From Rhizobiales bacterium 2SD (GTDB lineage: Bacteria > Pseudomonadota > Alphaproteobacteria > Rhizobiales > Beijerinckiaceae): a stretch of DNA of 64,000 nucleotides. How positions within the stretch are numbered: the stretch's first letter is position 1; the number at the start of each line of letters is the position of its first letter. The position numbers and the translations under genes are program-made. Below are positions 33,717 to 42,072 of this stretch, piece after piece. The stretch lies in contig SCMY01000007.1 in NCBI GenBank assembly GCA_005502805.1, positions 334,524-398,523 of the forward strand, in the 5' to 3' direction. Under the pieces are notes generated by a model, which was not told the DNA's origin, searched no databases, and worked only from the letters and a program-made list of their open reading frames with translations.

Positions 33717-35168
33717 ATGCGCCGACCCAACATCCTGCTGTTCATGCCGGACCAGTTGCGTGGCGACTGGGCCGGGCCGGGCAATGCTGGACGCGTGCGC
33801 ACGCCGACGCTCGACCGGGTCGCGGCTCGTGGCGTTCGTTTCCTGAATGCGATCTGCCCGTCGCCGATCTGCGGCCCATCGCGGGCCTGCCTGGCCTCGG
33901 GCTACGAATATGATCGTGCGGGCGTGCGCAACAACGGCTACAGCGCCTCGCCGGATGCGCCGAACGTCTACCGCCAGCTGCGCGATGCCGGTTACCACGT
34001 CATGACCTGCGGCAAGCTCGACCTGCTCAAGGGCGAGCCCGACTGGGGCGAGGACGGCCAGCACGCGCTCAACGGCCCCTCGCGCCTGAAGCGCCTCGGC
34101 TTCACCGGCGGGCTCGACAGCGCCGGCAAGCACGCCGCGATCTTCGCCCACCGCGATGGCCATCCCGAACCCTATTTCGCCCATCTGAAGCAGCGCGGGC
34201 TGGCCGAGACGCACAGCTCGGACTTCGCCGCCCGCAGGTCGCTCGCTCTTGGAGCCGATGCGCTCGATTTCCCTGGCGCCGGTCCGAACTATCACAACAC
34301 TGCAGCCACCAGCCTGCCGGACGAGGCCTATTGCGACAACTGGATCGGCTCCTGCGCGCTCTCCTTGATCGACGAGGGCGCAAGGAGCGGGAAACCCTGG
34401 TTCCTTCAGGTCAATCTCACCGGCCCGCACGAGCCGATGGACGTGACCAAGGCCATGGCGGCAGGAGCCGTCGGTCTCGATCCGCCGGCGCCGGTCACTC
34501 CGGCCGACGACATGACGGCGGCGGAACACCGCGCAATCCGGCGCAATTACACAGCGATGATCGAGAACATCGACGCGATCTTCGGCCGGCTGCTGACGCG
34601 GCTCGACGCGCTCGGCCAGATGCAGGACACCGTCATCGTCTTCACCTCCGACCACGGCGAGATGCTGGGCGATTGCGGCTACTGGGAGAAATTCATCCCG
34701 CATCAGGCCTCGCTGCACGTGCCGCTGGTGATCGCCGGGCCGGCCGTCGCGCAAGGCGCGACAATCGCTGCCCCCACCACGCTGCTCGACCTGCACGCCA
34801 CCTTCGTCGAGATGGCCGGGGCGCAGTCTTTGCCGGGGATCGACAGCCGCAGCCTGGCGCATCAGCTCGCCGATCCCGCACGCAGGCATCGTGATGTCGT
34901 CCATGCCGGCCTCGGCAGCTGGCGAGCCGCCTATGACGGGCGCTTCAAATATGTCGCCGGCTTCGATCCGCGCCTGCCACGCAAACTCATGGAAGCCGCC
35001 ACCTTCGCGGCCGAGCCGGATGAGAGCTGGCGCCTGGTCGAGCCGGAAGCGGATCCCAGAGAGGTGACCGACCTGAGCGCGCGCCATCCCGAGATCGCTG
35101 CGCGATTGCGGGCGTCGCTCACGGCGAACGCCTCGGCAGAAAGGCCGGCCGAGGAGAAATGGGTATGA
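33717..35168 (+). CDS. cytoplasmic Cys-type sulfatase (1)
   Basis: A 483-residue S1-family sulfatase. Cys52 in PICGPSRA is the formylglycine position (CxPxR with C-G-P-S-R). The metal ligands are suggested by DQ at 12-13 and the D312-H313 pair in TSDHGEMLGD; GKLD supplies the lysine. No signal peptide is present, so sulfate is removed inside the cell after import. ATG 33717 has GGAGA six bases before it; earlier in-frame codons overlap operator site 4. General resemblance is to choline-sulfatase/arylsulfatase-like enzymes; the substrate is unknown. The FGE gene at 21027-21998 should activate it. Confidence 0.93.
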   Translation: MRRPNILLFMPDQLRGDWAGPGNAGRVRTPTLDRVAARGVRFLNAICPSPICGPSRACLASGYEYDRAGVRNNGYSASPDAPNVYRQLRDAGYHVMTCGKLDLLKGEPDWGEDGQHALNGPSRLKRLGFTGGLDSAGKHAAIFAHRDGHPEPYFAHLKQRGLAETHSSDFAARRSLALGADALDFPGAGPNYHNTAATSLPDEAYCDNWIGSCALSLIDEGARSGKPWFLQVNLTGPHEPMDVTKAMAAGAVGLDPPAPVTPADDMTAAEHRAIRRNYTAMIENIDAIFGRLLTRLDALGQMQDTVIVFTSDHGEMLGDCGYWEKFIPHQASLHVPLVIAGPAVAQGATIAAPTTLLDLHATFVEMAGAQSLPGIDSRSLAHQLADPARRHRDVVHAGLGSWRAAYDGRFKYVAGFDPRLPRKLMEAATFAAEPDESWRLVEPEADPREVTDLSARHPEIAARLRASLTANASAERPAEEKWV

Positions 35169-36595
35169 CCGAGCGCCCGAACATTCTCTGGATCATGGGC
35201 GACGAGTTCAGGACCGACGCCCTGTCCTGCTACGGCACGCCGCATCCGGCGATCGCCACGCCCCATATCGACCGGATCGCCTCGGCCGGCGTGCGCTTCG
35301 ACAACTGCTTTTGCAACTCGCCGATCTGCGTGCCGTCCCGCACCAGCGAGATGACCGCGAACCCGCCCGAGGTCACCGGCGTTTACGGCAATGAAGGCTC
35401 CTGGACGAGCTACCCTTACGATCGCGACCTGATCACCTTCCCCGAGCATTTCGCCCGCAACGGCTACCGCACCCTGAATTTCGGCAAGACGCATCTGCCG
35501 GTGGCGCTGCGTCCCTGGCAGCGGGACGATCATGTCGGGGCTGACCTCGGCGGCTTCTTCGACGGGGTCGAGGATGATGGCGGGCAGATCCTGACCCCGA
35601 CCTTGAAGGCCGCGATCGGCGGGACCTTCCCCGGCCCGGTCGAATTCCCCGGCAACAAGCTCACGCGGACGGCAGCAGCCTGGCTGCGCAGCGAGGCGGC
35701 AGCCGAACAGCCCTTCCTCGCCCGCGTCAGCTATCTTCAGCCGCACAGCCCGGTGATGCCGCCCGCGCCCTATGACGCGCTCTATCGTGACCTCGACTGG
35801 CCGCGCAGCATCGGCGGGGGATCGCCGGAAAGCGCCTTCGAGCAGAGCTTCGTCGATGTCATGCAGGCCGCCGCACTCTCCCCCGACGACCTTGCCCGCG
35901 TGCGCTCCGACTATTACGGCCTGGTCAAATGGCTCGACGACCAGGTCGGGACGATCCTCGATGCGCTGGAGGCGAGCGGCCTTGCCGAGCAAACGATCAT
36001 CGTGCTCGAGGCCGACCATGGTGTCTCGCTGGCCGAGCGCGGCCGGCTGCAGAAGCACACCTTCTTTCCGGAGGTCCATCGCATCCCGCGCCTGATCGCC
36101 TGGCGGGGCCATCTGCAGCCGCAGGCGCGTGCTGACCTGTGCGAATCCCTCGATCTCGCCAGGACGCTCTGCGGCCTCGCCGGAATCGAGGCGGCCCAGA
36201 GCTTCCAGGGACGCGACCTCTTCCGCGATCCTCCGCCGGAAGCGGTCTTCAGCACCGTCGGCTACGGCACGCGAGACAGCTATGCCCTGCCCAATCAGGT
36301 TGTCGGACGCTGGGCCGATGGCAGCGGCTGGCCGCGCCGCTCCTGCATCAGGACCCCGCGCTATCGCCTGGACATGACGGTTCGGCAGGACGGCGCCGCC
36401 GTCTCGCCGGAGAGGGAGGACCCCTTCCTGGCGGACCTTGCGCTCGACCCCCTGGAGGAAACGAACCGTGCCGGCGATCTGGCATATGCGGCGGTGCTCG
36501 CCGGTTTGCGCGCGCGATTGCTGGCCCATGCGGCGGAAAGCCATGAGCCGGCCTTTGTCCCGACCTACTCAACGGCCGGACGAGGCGTGAACTGA
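35165..36595 (+). CDS. cytoplasmic Cys-type sulfatase (2)
   Basis: A 476-residue S1-family sulfatase co-translated with the first (ATGA overlap at 35165-35168, GGAG eight bases upstream). The formylglycine cysteine is Cys55 in PICVPSRT. Metal ligands are suggested by GDE at 12-14 and D284-H285 in EADHGVSLAERG; GKTH carries the lysine. No export signal is present. The two sulfatases differ clearly in sequence, so they may act on different positions of one multiply sulfated molecule, or on successive intermediates. Confidence 0.93.
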   Translation: MTERPNILWIMGDEFRTDALSCYGTPHPAIATPHIDRIASAGVRFDNCFCNSPICVPSRTSEMTANPPEVTGVYGNEGSWTSYPYDRDLITFPEHFARNGYRTLNFGKTHLPVALRPWQRDDHVGADLGGFFDGVEDDGGQILTPTLKAAIGGTFPGPVEFPGNKLTRTAAAWLRSEAAAEQPFLARVSYLQPHSPVMPPAPYDALYRDLDWPRSIGGGSPESAFEQSFVDVMQAAALSPDDLARVRSDYYGLVKWLDDQVGTILDALEASGLAEQTIIVLEADHGVSLAERGRLQKHTFFPEVHRIPRLIAWRGHLQPQARADLCESLDLARTLCGLAGIEAAQSFQGRDLFRDPPPEAVFSTVGYGTRDSYALPNQVVGRWADGSGWPRRSCIRTPRYRLDMTVRQDGAAVSPEREDPFLADLALDPLEETNRAGDLAYAAVLAGLRARLLAHAAESHEPAFVPTYSTAGRGVN

Positions 36596-36884
36596 GCATT
36601 CCGCTCACTCCACAAGGCGAGAACGCCCGTCTCGGCGCCATTCCCACTGACCATCTGAATCGTCGCCCGGCCTGCCACGAGAAGGCAGGACAGACGAAGC
36701 AGTAGTGAGTGCGGAACAGGCCCGCCAGCTCTGCGACGAACGGGCCTGCGCCTGTCCTTGAGGCAGGATTGCCGCCGAAGGTCGCCGCTTTGGCCTGGTC
36801 GGGCTCCGGTGGAGATGGGCGCCTTGATCCTGCCCATGATACCCGCCGTGTCGTCCTTTGACGCACCGGGCCGGCACCACCAGC
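36596..36884. other. convergent intergenic region with weak hairpins
   Basis: This 289-base gap separates the second sulfatase and ohrR, which converge. Two hairpins are visible: CCTGCC (36671-36676) with GGCAGG (36684-36689), and CAGGCCCG (36717-36724) with CGGGCCTG (36741-36748). Either could end transcription. No convincing gene is seen on either strand. Confidence 0.5.
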
Positions 36885-37376
36885 CTATGCCACAGCCTCG
36901 TCGTCGCCAGCCGTCTTTGTCCCCTGCCCTCGCGCCACCTTCAGCAGGTTGTTGCGCAGCCTGACGACCGCCTTCTGCACCACCGGGAAATCCTCGCCGA
37001 GCCCCGCTGCCGCCACCAGGTTCATCGGCAGCGCCTTCTCGCGCAGCTTGCGCCCCTCCGGCGTCAGGCTGACGCGCACCTGGCGCTCGTCGGCCGGATC
37101 GCGCTGGCGGCGGATATAGCCGAGCGCCTCGAGCTTCTTCAGGATCGGAGTCAGCGTGTTCGACTCCAGGAACAGCTTCTCGCCCAGGCTGCCGACGCTC
37201 TGATTGTCCTCCTCCCAGAGCGCGATGATCGCGATGTACTGGGTGTAGGTCAGCCCGAGCTCGTCGAGGATCGGCTTGTAGGCCCGGCCATAGGCCAGAT
37301 TGGCCGAATAGATCGCAAAGCAGAGGAAATCCGCCAGTCTGGGCACCTTCGGATCGTCGGGGGTCGGAGTGGGCAT
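36885..37376 (-). CDS. ohrR: organic-peroxide-sensing repressor OhrR (MarR family)
   Basis: A 163-residue MarR-type repressor. The N-terminal FLCFAIYSAN contains Cys19 at the place of the peroxide-sensing cysteine of OhrR. The following TYTQYIAIIALWEED and the winged helix (ESNTLTPILKKLEALGYIRR) match the family. Organic hydroperoxides oxidise the cysteine and release DNA. It is divergent from ohr, and two 15-base palindromes between them are obvious binding sites. Confidence 0.95.
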   Translation of the reverse strand: MPTPTPDDPKVPRLADFLCFAIYSANLAYGRAYKPILDELGLTYTQYIAIIALWEEDNQSVGSLGEKLFLESNTLTPILKKLEALGYIRRQRDPADERQVRVSLTPEGRKLREKALPMNLVAAAGLGEDFPVVQKAVVRLRNNLLKVARGQGTKTAGDDEAVA

Positions 37377-37425
37377 GGCCGGGCCTCGTCGTGAGCGTGT
37401 CGTCGCTCCTCGAATATATATCGCG

Positions 37426-37440
37426 TCCGATTAAATCGGA
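37426..37440. promoter_or_regulatory. OhrR operator 1
   Basis: TCCGATTAAATCGGA, a 15-base inverted repeat lying just upstream of the -35 element of the ohr promoter and in the ohrR leader. It differs from operator 2 at a single central base. It probably lets OhrR repress its own gene as well as ohr. Confidence 0.75.
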
Positions 37441-37444
37441 AGAG

Positions 37445-37474
37445 TTGACATCGCTTCCGAGCTTCACATATAAG
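37445..37474 (+). promoter_or_regulatory. sigma-70-type promoter of ohr
   Basis: TTGACA at 37445-37450 and TATAAG at 37469-37474 are separated by 18 bases, close to the vegetative consensus. The two OhrR operators flank it, one directly upstream and one at the expected transcription start. That arrangement gives tight, peroxide-relieved repression. Confidence 0.75.
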
Positions 37475-37480
37475 ACCGCA

Positions 37481-37495
37481 TCCGATTAGATCGGA
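37481..37495. promoter_or_regulatory. OhrR operator 2
   Basis: TCCGATTAGATCGGA, a 15-base inverted repeat covering the likely start of the ohr transcript, seven bases after the -10 element. It is followed by ATACGATCTAAAT, which resembles a further half-site. Confidence 0.75.
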
Positions 37496-37525
37496 TACGA
37501 TCTAAATCACAGAAGGAAGCTCGCT

Positions 37526-37942
37526 ATGCCCTCCGCCGACAAGGTTCTCTACACCGGCCGCACCCACACCACTGGCGGCCGGGACGGCGCCTCCCGCAGC
37601 TCGGATGGCCGCCTCGCCGTCAACCTGACCTCGCCCGGCGCTGCCGGCGCCGGCACCAATCCCGAGCAGCTCTTCGCCGCCGGCTGGTCGGCCTGCTTCA
37701 TCGGCGCGATCGGCCTGGCGGCGCGCGAGCGCAAGGTCGCAGTTCCCGCCGACACCGCCGTCGATGCCGAAGTCGACCTGCGCCATGGCGAGCACGGCTA
37801 TTTCCTGCAGGCCCGCCTGAATGTCGCCCTGCCAGGGCTGGATCGCGACACCGCCCGCGCTTTGGTCGATGCCGCGCACCAGACCTGCCCCTACTCCAAG
37901 GCGACGCGCGGCAACATTGAGGTCGAGATCAACCTCATCTGA
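37526..37942 (+). CDS. ohr: organic hydroperoxide resistance protein Ohr
   Basis: A 138-residue Ohr/OsmC-family thiol peroxidase that reduces lipid and other organic hydroperoxides in the cytoplasm. The two redox cysteines are Cys57 in GWSACFIGA and Cys121 in HQTCPYSKATRGN. The motif GTNPEQLFAAG and the N-terminal LYTGRTHTTGGRDG are family hallmarks. AGAAGG-type ribosome site precedes ATG 37526. Regulation by the divergent OhrR is strongly indicated. Confidence 0.96.
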   Translation: MPSADKVLYTGRTHTTGGRDGASRSSDGRLAVNLTSPGAAGAGTNPEQLFAAGWSACFIGAIGLAARERKVAVPADTAVDAEVDLRHGEHGYFLQARLNVALPGLDRDTARALVDAAHQTCPYSKATRGNIEVEINLI

Positions 37943-38021
37943 ATCACGCCGGGAGGCGCCGCGCGGAAATCTCCGCCGGCGCCGCCCTCCCCGACCGCCC
38001 CCCGCGCAGAAGGCATTCCCC

Positions 38022-39044
38022 ATGGCCAAGACTTCCGAAACCATCGATCCCAGCCGCCGCCTCTTCGTCGGCGCCATGACCACGGCCATCGCCGCAGCCG
38101 GGTTCGGCCTGCACCGGCCGGCGTTGGCGGCGCCGCCTTCTCTGTCTTCCTTCGGCGCGCTCAAGCAGGTCGAAGCCGGCGTGCTCCGCGTTTCCTATGC
38201 CGAGCAGGGCCCAGCCGACGGCCCGGCCGTGATCCTGCTGCATGGCTGGCCTTATGACATCCATACCTATGTCGACGTCGCTCCGCTCCTGGCGGCGAAG
38301 GGCTATCGGGTCATCGTGCCTTCGCTGCGAGGCTATGGCGAAACCCGTTTTCTCTCCGCCGACACGCCGCGCAACGGCCAGCAGGCGGCGCTCGCAGTCG
38401 ACGTGATCGCGCTGATGGACGCGCTCAAGCTCGACAAGGTCCTGCTCGGCGGCTGCGACTGGGGCGCGCGCACGGCCTGCATCGTCGCAGCGCTCTGGCC
38501 AGAGCGCGTCAAGGGCCTGGTCTCGGTCAGCGGCTACCTGATCGGCAGCCAGAAGCTGAACGAGGCGCCGCTGCCGCCCAAGGCCGAACAGCAATGGTGG
38601 TACCAGTTCTATTTCGCCACCGAACGGGGCGCGGCCGGCTACGCGAAGAACACCCGGGATTTCGCTCGGCTGATCTGGGAGACCGCCTCGCCGAAGTGGA
38701 AGTTCGACGACGCCACCTTCGCGCGCTCGGCTACGGCTTTCGACAATCCCGATCATGTCGCGATCTCGATCCACAACTACCGCTGGCGCCTCGGCCTGGC
38801 GCAGGGCGAGCCGCAATTCGACGCGCTGGAGAGCAAGCTGGCGGCCTTCCCGGCGATCACCGTGCCAACGTTCACCCTCGAAGGCGATGCCAATGGCGCG
38901 CCGCACCCCGACCCGACGGTCTATGCCAAGAAGTTCTCCGGCTGGTACCGGCACCGGACGCTCGACGGCGGCATCGGCCACAACCTGCCGCAGGAGGCCC
39001 CGATCGCCTTCGCCGAGGCGATCATCGCGGTCGACCGCGCCTGA
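38022..39044 (+). CDS. exported alpha/beta hydrolase, epoxide-hydrolase-like
   Basis: A 340-residue alpha/beta hydrolase. An RR-containing leader (SRRLFVGAMTTAIAAAGFGL) suggests Tat export, with mature protein from about residue 34. HGWP at 74-77 is the oxyanion motif. The nucleophile is Asp146 in GGCDWGAR, which marks epoxide hydrolases and haloalkane dehalogenases rather than esterases. His320 in GGIGHNLP completes the active site. It sits 79 bases after ohr on the same strand, so it may share the peroxide-induced transcript and deal with epoxides from oxidised lipids. That last link is inference. Confidence 0.9.
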   Translation: MAKTSETIDPSRRLFVGAMTTAIAAAGFGLHRPALAAPPSLSSFGALKQVEAGVLRVSYAEQGPADGPAVILLHGWPYDIHTYVDVAPLLAAKGYRVIVPSLRGYGETRFLSADTPRNGQQAALAVDVIALMDALKLDKVLLGGCDWGARTACIVAALWPERVKGLVSVSGYLIGSQKLNEAPLPPKAEQQWWYQFYFATERGAAGYAKNTRDFARLIWETASPKWKFDDATFARSATAFDNPDHVAISIHNYRWRLGLAQGEPQFDALESKLAAFPAITVPTFTLEGDANGAPHPDPTVYAKKFSGWYRHRTLDGGIGHNLPQEAPIAFAEAIIAVDRA

Positions 39045-39070
39045 CAGCGGAGACCGCGAGGCAAACGAAT

Positions 39071-39103
39071 GATGAGCAACGCGGCGCCTTCGCGCTGCTC
39101 ATC
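39071..39103. terminator. bidirectional hairpin terminator
   Basis: GATGAGCA (39071-39078) pairs with TGCTCATC (39096-39103), and the inner GCG/CGC bases can extend the stem. It sits between the convergent hydrolase and DUF411 genes (stops at 39044 and 39119). There is no clear T tract. Confidence 0.6.
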
Positions 39104-39118
39104 GTCACTGCGTGATTG

Positions 39119-39610
39119 TCAGATCTGCTGCAGCCCGCGATAGCGAGCAAAGACATGCTGCCTGTCGGCGGAGAATATCTTGATCTCGTAGTTCTGCGGT
39201 GGTTGCCCGGGCACCTCCATCCCCGGCGAGCCGAGCGGCATTCCTGCGACTGCAAGGCCAATCGCTTTCGGCCGCTCGGCGAGCAGCCGCTTGATCGCAT
39301 CGGCCGGGACGTGGCCCTCCACGACATAGCCGCCGATCTCGGCGGTGTGGCACGACATCAGGGCCTCCGGCACACCGAGCCGCGCCTTGAGCGGAACGAC
39401 ATCGGCGACCTCGATCACCTCGGCGGGGATGCCCGCGGCCCTGATATGCTCGACCCAGTCGCCACAGCAGCCACAGCTCGGGTCGCGCGTCACGGTCATC
39501 TTCGGCAGCCCCTCGGCGGCCAGCGCCGGACGCCACAGCGCGAGCGCGACGCCGACTTGCCCGGCGGCGATCATGAGGCCGCGGCGGGATGGAGAAAGCT
39601 CTGCTGCCAT
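39119..39610 (-). CDS. exported DUF411 metal-binding protein
   Basis: A 163-residue DUF411 protein. The twin-arginine leader (SPSRRGLMIAAGQVGVALAL) indicates export. The conserved DPSCGCCGDWVEHIRAAG motif, SCHTAEIGGYVVEGHVPA and GLAVAGMPLGSPGME segments are all present. DUF411 proteins often accompany copper or heavy-metal resistance genes and probably bind Cu(I) or a similar metal through the CGCC cluster and a cysteine-histidine pair. No copper exporter gene is next to it. It is divergent from a cupin gene. Confidence 0.93.
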   Translation of the reverse strand: MAAELSPSRRGLMIAAGQVGVALALWRPALAAEGLPKMTVTRDPSCGCCGDWVEHIRAAGIPAEVIEVADVVPLKARLGVPEALMSCHTAEIGGYVVEGHVPADAIKRLLAERPKAIGLAVAGMPLGSPGMEVPGQPPQNYEIKIFSADRQHVFARYRGLQQI

Positions 39611-39782
39611 GATGATGTCCTCGTCGATGCTTCCACGCCTCCGGCGCCTCAGGGGGGCCTATGTCGACCTAATATATGCCGCCGCGGCGATCCTGCGTAA
39701 CAATGCCGTCAATTCCCGCGACCGCGGAAAGGCCGCCTTTACCCCTGCTCTCCTATGATCATCACGATCTAGGGAGGGATTG

Positions 39783-40289
39783 ATGGCGTTGAAGATGATG
39801 CTCGCTGGAGCTGCTGCGACGATGCTCCGGCAAGTTTCGGTTGCCGCTCCGAGCGAGCAACCGCCACTGGTGTCGGGCGCGGCTGGCGAGTTGCCGATGG
39901 AGCCGGCCCCGATCGAGCCGTCCTGGATCATCTCCGGAAACCCGGTGGCGCGCGTCGGCCTCCACTCGCGGAGCGGCGACGATGCCGCGTCCACCGCGAT
40001 CTGGGATTGCACTGCCGGCGAGTTCCGTTGGTTCTTCGACTGGGACGAGACCGTCATGATCCTCGAAGGCGAGGTGCACGTCACTGCGCAGGACGGCTCG
40101 CAGCGCACGCTGCGCCAGGGAGACATCGCCTATTTCGCCGGCAAGACCTGGGCGACCTGGCGGATCGATACTTATCTCCGCAAGATCGCCTTCTGCCGCA
40201 AGCGCCTCCCTGCGCCGGTGGCGCTGGCCTATCAGCTGCGCAACATGCTGCGCGGCGACAAGGGGTCGTCGGGGGGCCTCGCCGCCTGA
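39783..40289 (+). CDS. cupin-domain protein with N-terminal extension
   Basis: A 168-residue protein of the DUF861/EutQ-like cupin type. Beta-barrel motifs are CTAGEFRWFFDWDETVMILE and LRQGDIAYFAGKTWATWRI. The usual metal histidines of cupin motif 1 are absent, so catalysis is doubtful and a binding role more likely. The first 20 residues are hydrophobic and may be an export signal or anchor. ATG 39783 follows AGGGAGGG closely; TTG 39780 is in frame but too near the ribosome site. Confidence 0.85.
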   Translation: MALKMMLAGAAATMLRQVSVAAPSEQPPLVSGAAGELPMEPAPIEPSWIISGNPVARVGLHSRSGDDAASTAIWDCTAGEFRWFFDWDETVMILEGEVHVTAQDGSQRTLRQGDIAYFAGKTWATWRIDTYLRKIAFCRKRLPAPVALAYQLRNMLRGDKGSSGGLAA

Positions 40290-40322
40290 CGGCAGAGAGA
40301 AGCCAGCGGCGAAATCGCTCCT

Positions 40323-41249
40323 TCAGCGGTGATACATCGGATGCATCGGCAGGGCCCGTCCAGGCGCCACCGGCGCGAAGATCGTGATCGCCTTCGGGTG
40401 GACCTTGAAATGCGCCGGCGTCGCCGTGACGATCTCGCCATCGGTGTTGATCGGCATCGGCCGCTTCGTCTCGATGTCGAACTCGACGCAGCGGGCCGTG
40501 CGGACCTCCTGCCAGGCGCCATGCGTGCCTGAGCGGAACGAGCGCAGCATCAGCGCCAGTTTCCAGAGATTCTTCATCTCCAGGCTGTAGAGATCGAGAT
40601 GCCCGTCATCGATCTCGGCGCTCTCCTCGACCACGTTGCCGCCGCCATAATGCCGGCCGTTCCCGACCGCGATCTGGTAGGTCTCGACGGCGGTCGTGCG
40701 GCCCTTCTCCTTGATCGTCGCGCTGAAATGCGAGGCGCGGGTCAGCACTTTCAGCGCAGCGACGGCGTAGCCCAGCCGGCCGAAGCGCTTCTTCAGGCCA
40801 GGGTCGAGACTTTGCGCGAGGTCGCTGCTCAGCCCGATGCTCGCGACGTTGAAGAAAGCGTGCCCATTGACCGTGCCGACGTCGACGGGACGGGTTTCGC
40901 CACGCGCGATCACATCGGCCGCGCCGGCCAGATCCATCGGGATGTCGAGCGTCCGGGCGAGGTCGTTGGCGGTGCCCATCGGAATGATGCCGAGCGGCAG
41001 CCGGCTCTCCATGGCCGCAAGCGCAGCCGACGACACCGACCCATCCCCGCCGCAGACGATGACGAGATCGGCGATGTGGCGCAGGCGGACGATGTCGCGC
41101 GCGATCTCGGGCAGAGCCTCGAAGGTTTCGACGGTGACGTCGATTCCACCGGCCTCCAGCCGCTGCAGAATTGGCGCCAGCGACTCCTGGCCGCGGCGCG
41201 CCTTGGGGTTACGCAGCAACAGAGCGCGCTTGCGGGTCGTTTGGTTCAT
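40323..41249 (-). CDS. diacylglycerol/lipid kinase family protein
   Basis: A 308-residue lipid kinase of the DagK/YegS type. Nucleotide-binding GGDGSVS is near residues 67-73 and the GTANDLARTL motif near 92-101. The later NGRHYGGGNVV and DGEIVTATPAHFKVHP match the C-terminal beta domain. It phosphorylates diacylglycerol or a related lipid at the inner membrane. It converges on the cupin gene with 33 bases between. It is the last clear housekeeping-type gene before the prophage. Confidence 0.92.
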   Translation of the reverse strand: MNQTTRKRALLLRNPKARRGQESLAPILQRLEAGGIDVTVETFEALPEIARDIVRLRHIADLVIVCGGDGSVSSAALAAMESRLPLGIIPMGTANDLARTLDIPMDLAGAADVIARGETRPVDVGTVNGHAFFNVASIGLSSDLAQSLDPGLKKRFGRLGYAVAALKVLTRASHFSATIKEKGRTTAVETYQIAVGNGRHYGGGNVVEESAEIDDGHLDLYSLEMKNLWKLALMLRSFRSGTHGAWQEVRTARCVEFDIETKRPMPINTDGEIVTATPAHFKVHPKAITIFAPVAPGRALPMHPMYHR

Positions 41250-41389
41250 CGGGCGCCGAGTGCGAAGGTCATCGGGCTACGCAGGTGGGAAAGCCCCCAG
41301 CCGATTTCAACCGGCGACTCGCCGCGATGGAAGACCCGATAGCCGTCGCCGCACGCCGAGCCACCGCGGACGACCCGGCCGACCTGATC

Positions 41390-41656
41390 CTACGGGATCA
41401 GGTCCTTGACGAAGCTCGCACCGCCATTGGTGAGGACCGGCGAAACCATCGCCAGCACGAGCATGAAGAGCAGCGCTGCGCGGATGGGCGTGGTGAAGGC
41501 GTCGATGAAGGACAAAAAGAAAACCGAGAGCATGATCGGTTTTTCGGGGAAGCTGAAATGGACCTGCGCCCGGCACAGATACATGGTGGCCAAGGTCAGG
41601 ACCAAAGCCTGCGCAAGACGCGGACCATACTTGTTGGTAAAAGCTATATGATCCAT
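41390..41656 (-). CDS. small membrane protein of unknown function
   Basis: An 88-residue frame with two probable membrane helices (near PRLAQALVLTLATMYLCRA and PIRAALLFMLVLAMVSPVL). The DNA just upstream is clearly AT-richer than the rest of the window, giving a plausible promoter but also a sign of foreign origin. It lies between the lipid kinase gene and the prophage attachment site. I do not recognise a family. Confidence 0.5.
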   Translation of the reverse strand: MDHIAFTNKYGPRLAQALVLTLATMYLCRAQVHFSFPEKPIMLSVFFLSFIDAFTTPIRAALLFMLVLAMVSPVLTNGGASFVKDLIP

Positions 41657-41990
41657 TTTAAACCTTTGAAATTAAAAGATTTTAGAGAACCTATGCCCCA
41701 TGGGCAGCGGGCTCTACTCCACACGCTATGCGTTAGTCAAGCATCGCCGTGACAGCGCTGCGACCTGAAGGGCCGCCTATCGATCGAACGCAGTTTCGAG
41801 CAGCTGATCGCACACGGCCATTTGAGGCGACCGAAGCCGGCGAAGAGCTATTCCCACGATCGCTTGAGGTCATGACCGACGGAACAAAGCTCGGCCGTCC
41901 GACGCTTCCAGCACATCGGAACGGAGCGGATAGCCCCACAGCGCCCGCTCTGCACGGACGCCCAGCAAAAAAATGATTTTCAGAAGTTCG
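41657..41990. other. gene-poor stretch beside the attachment site
   Basis: This 334-base stretch runs from the start of the small membrane gene to the tRNA fragment. Its left part (41657-41700) is AT-rich and probably holds that gene's promoter. The right end (41967-41980) has A and T runs, read on the minus strand as the T-rich tail after the tRNA 3' end. Short open frames occur in between but none has coding support. Confidence 0.5.
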
Positions 41991-42036
<46 letters not shown>

Positions 42037-42072
42037 TAGTTCCACGTGAGCGATATCAACGGCTTAGCAGGC

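Noticed and set aside
41749..41976. A 75-codon plus-strand frame with a faint LysR-like stretch (ATEAGEELFPRSLEV)
   Set aside because: Too short, with no helix-turn-helix start and no ribosome site; it could be a relic but cannot be supported.
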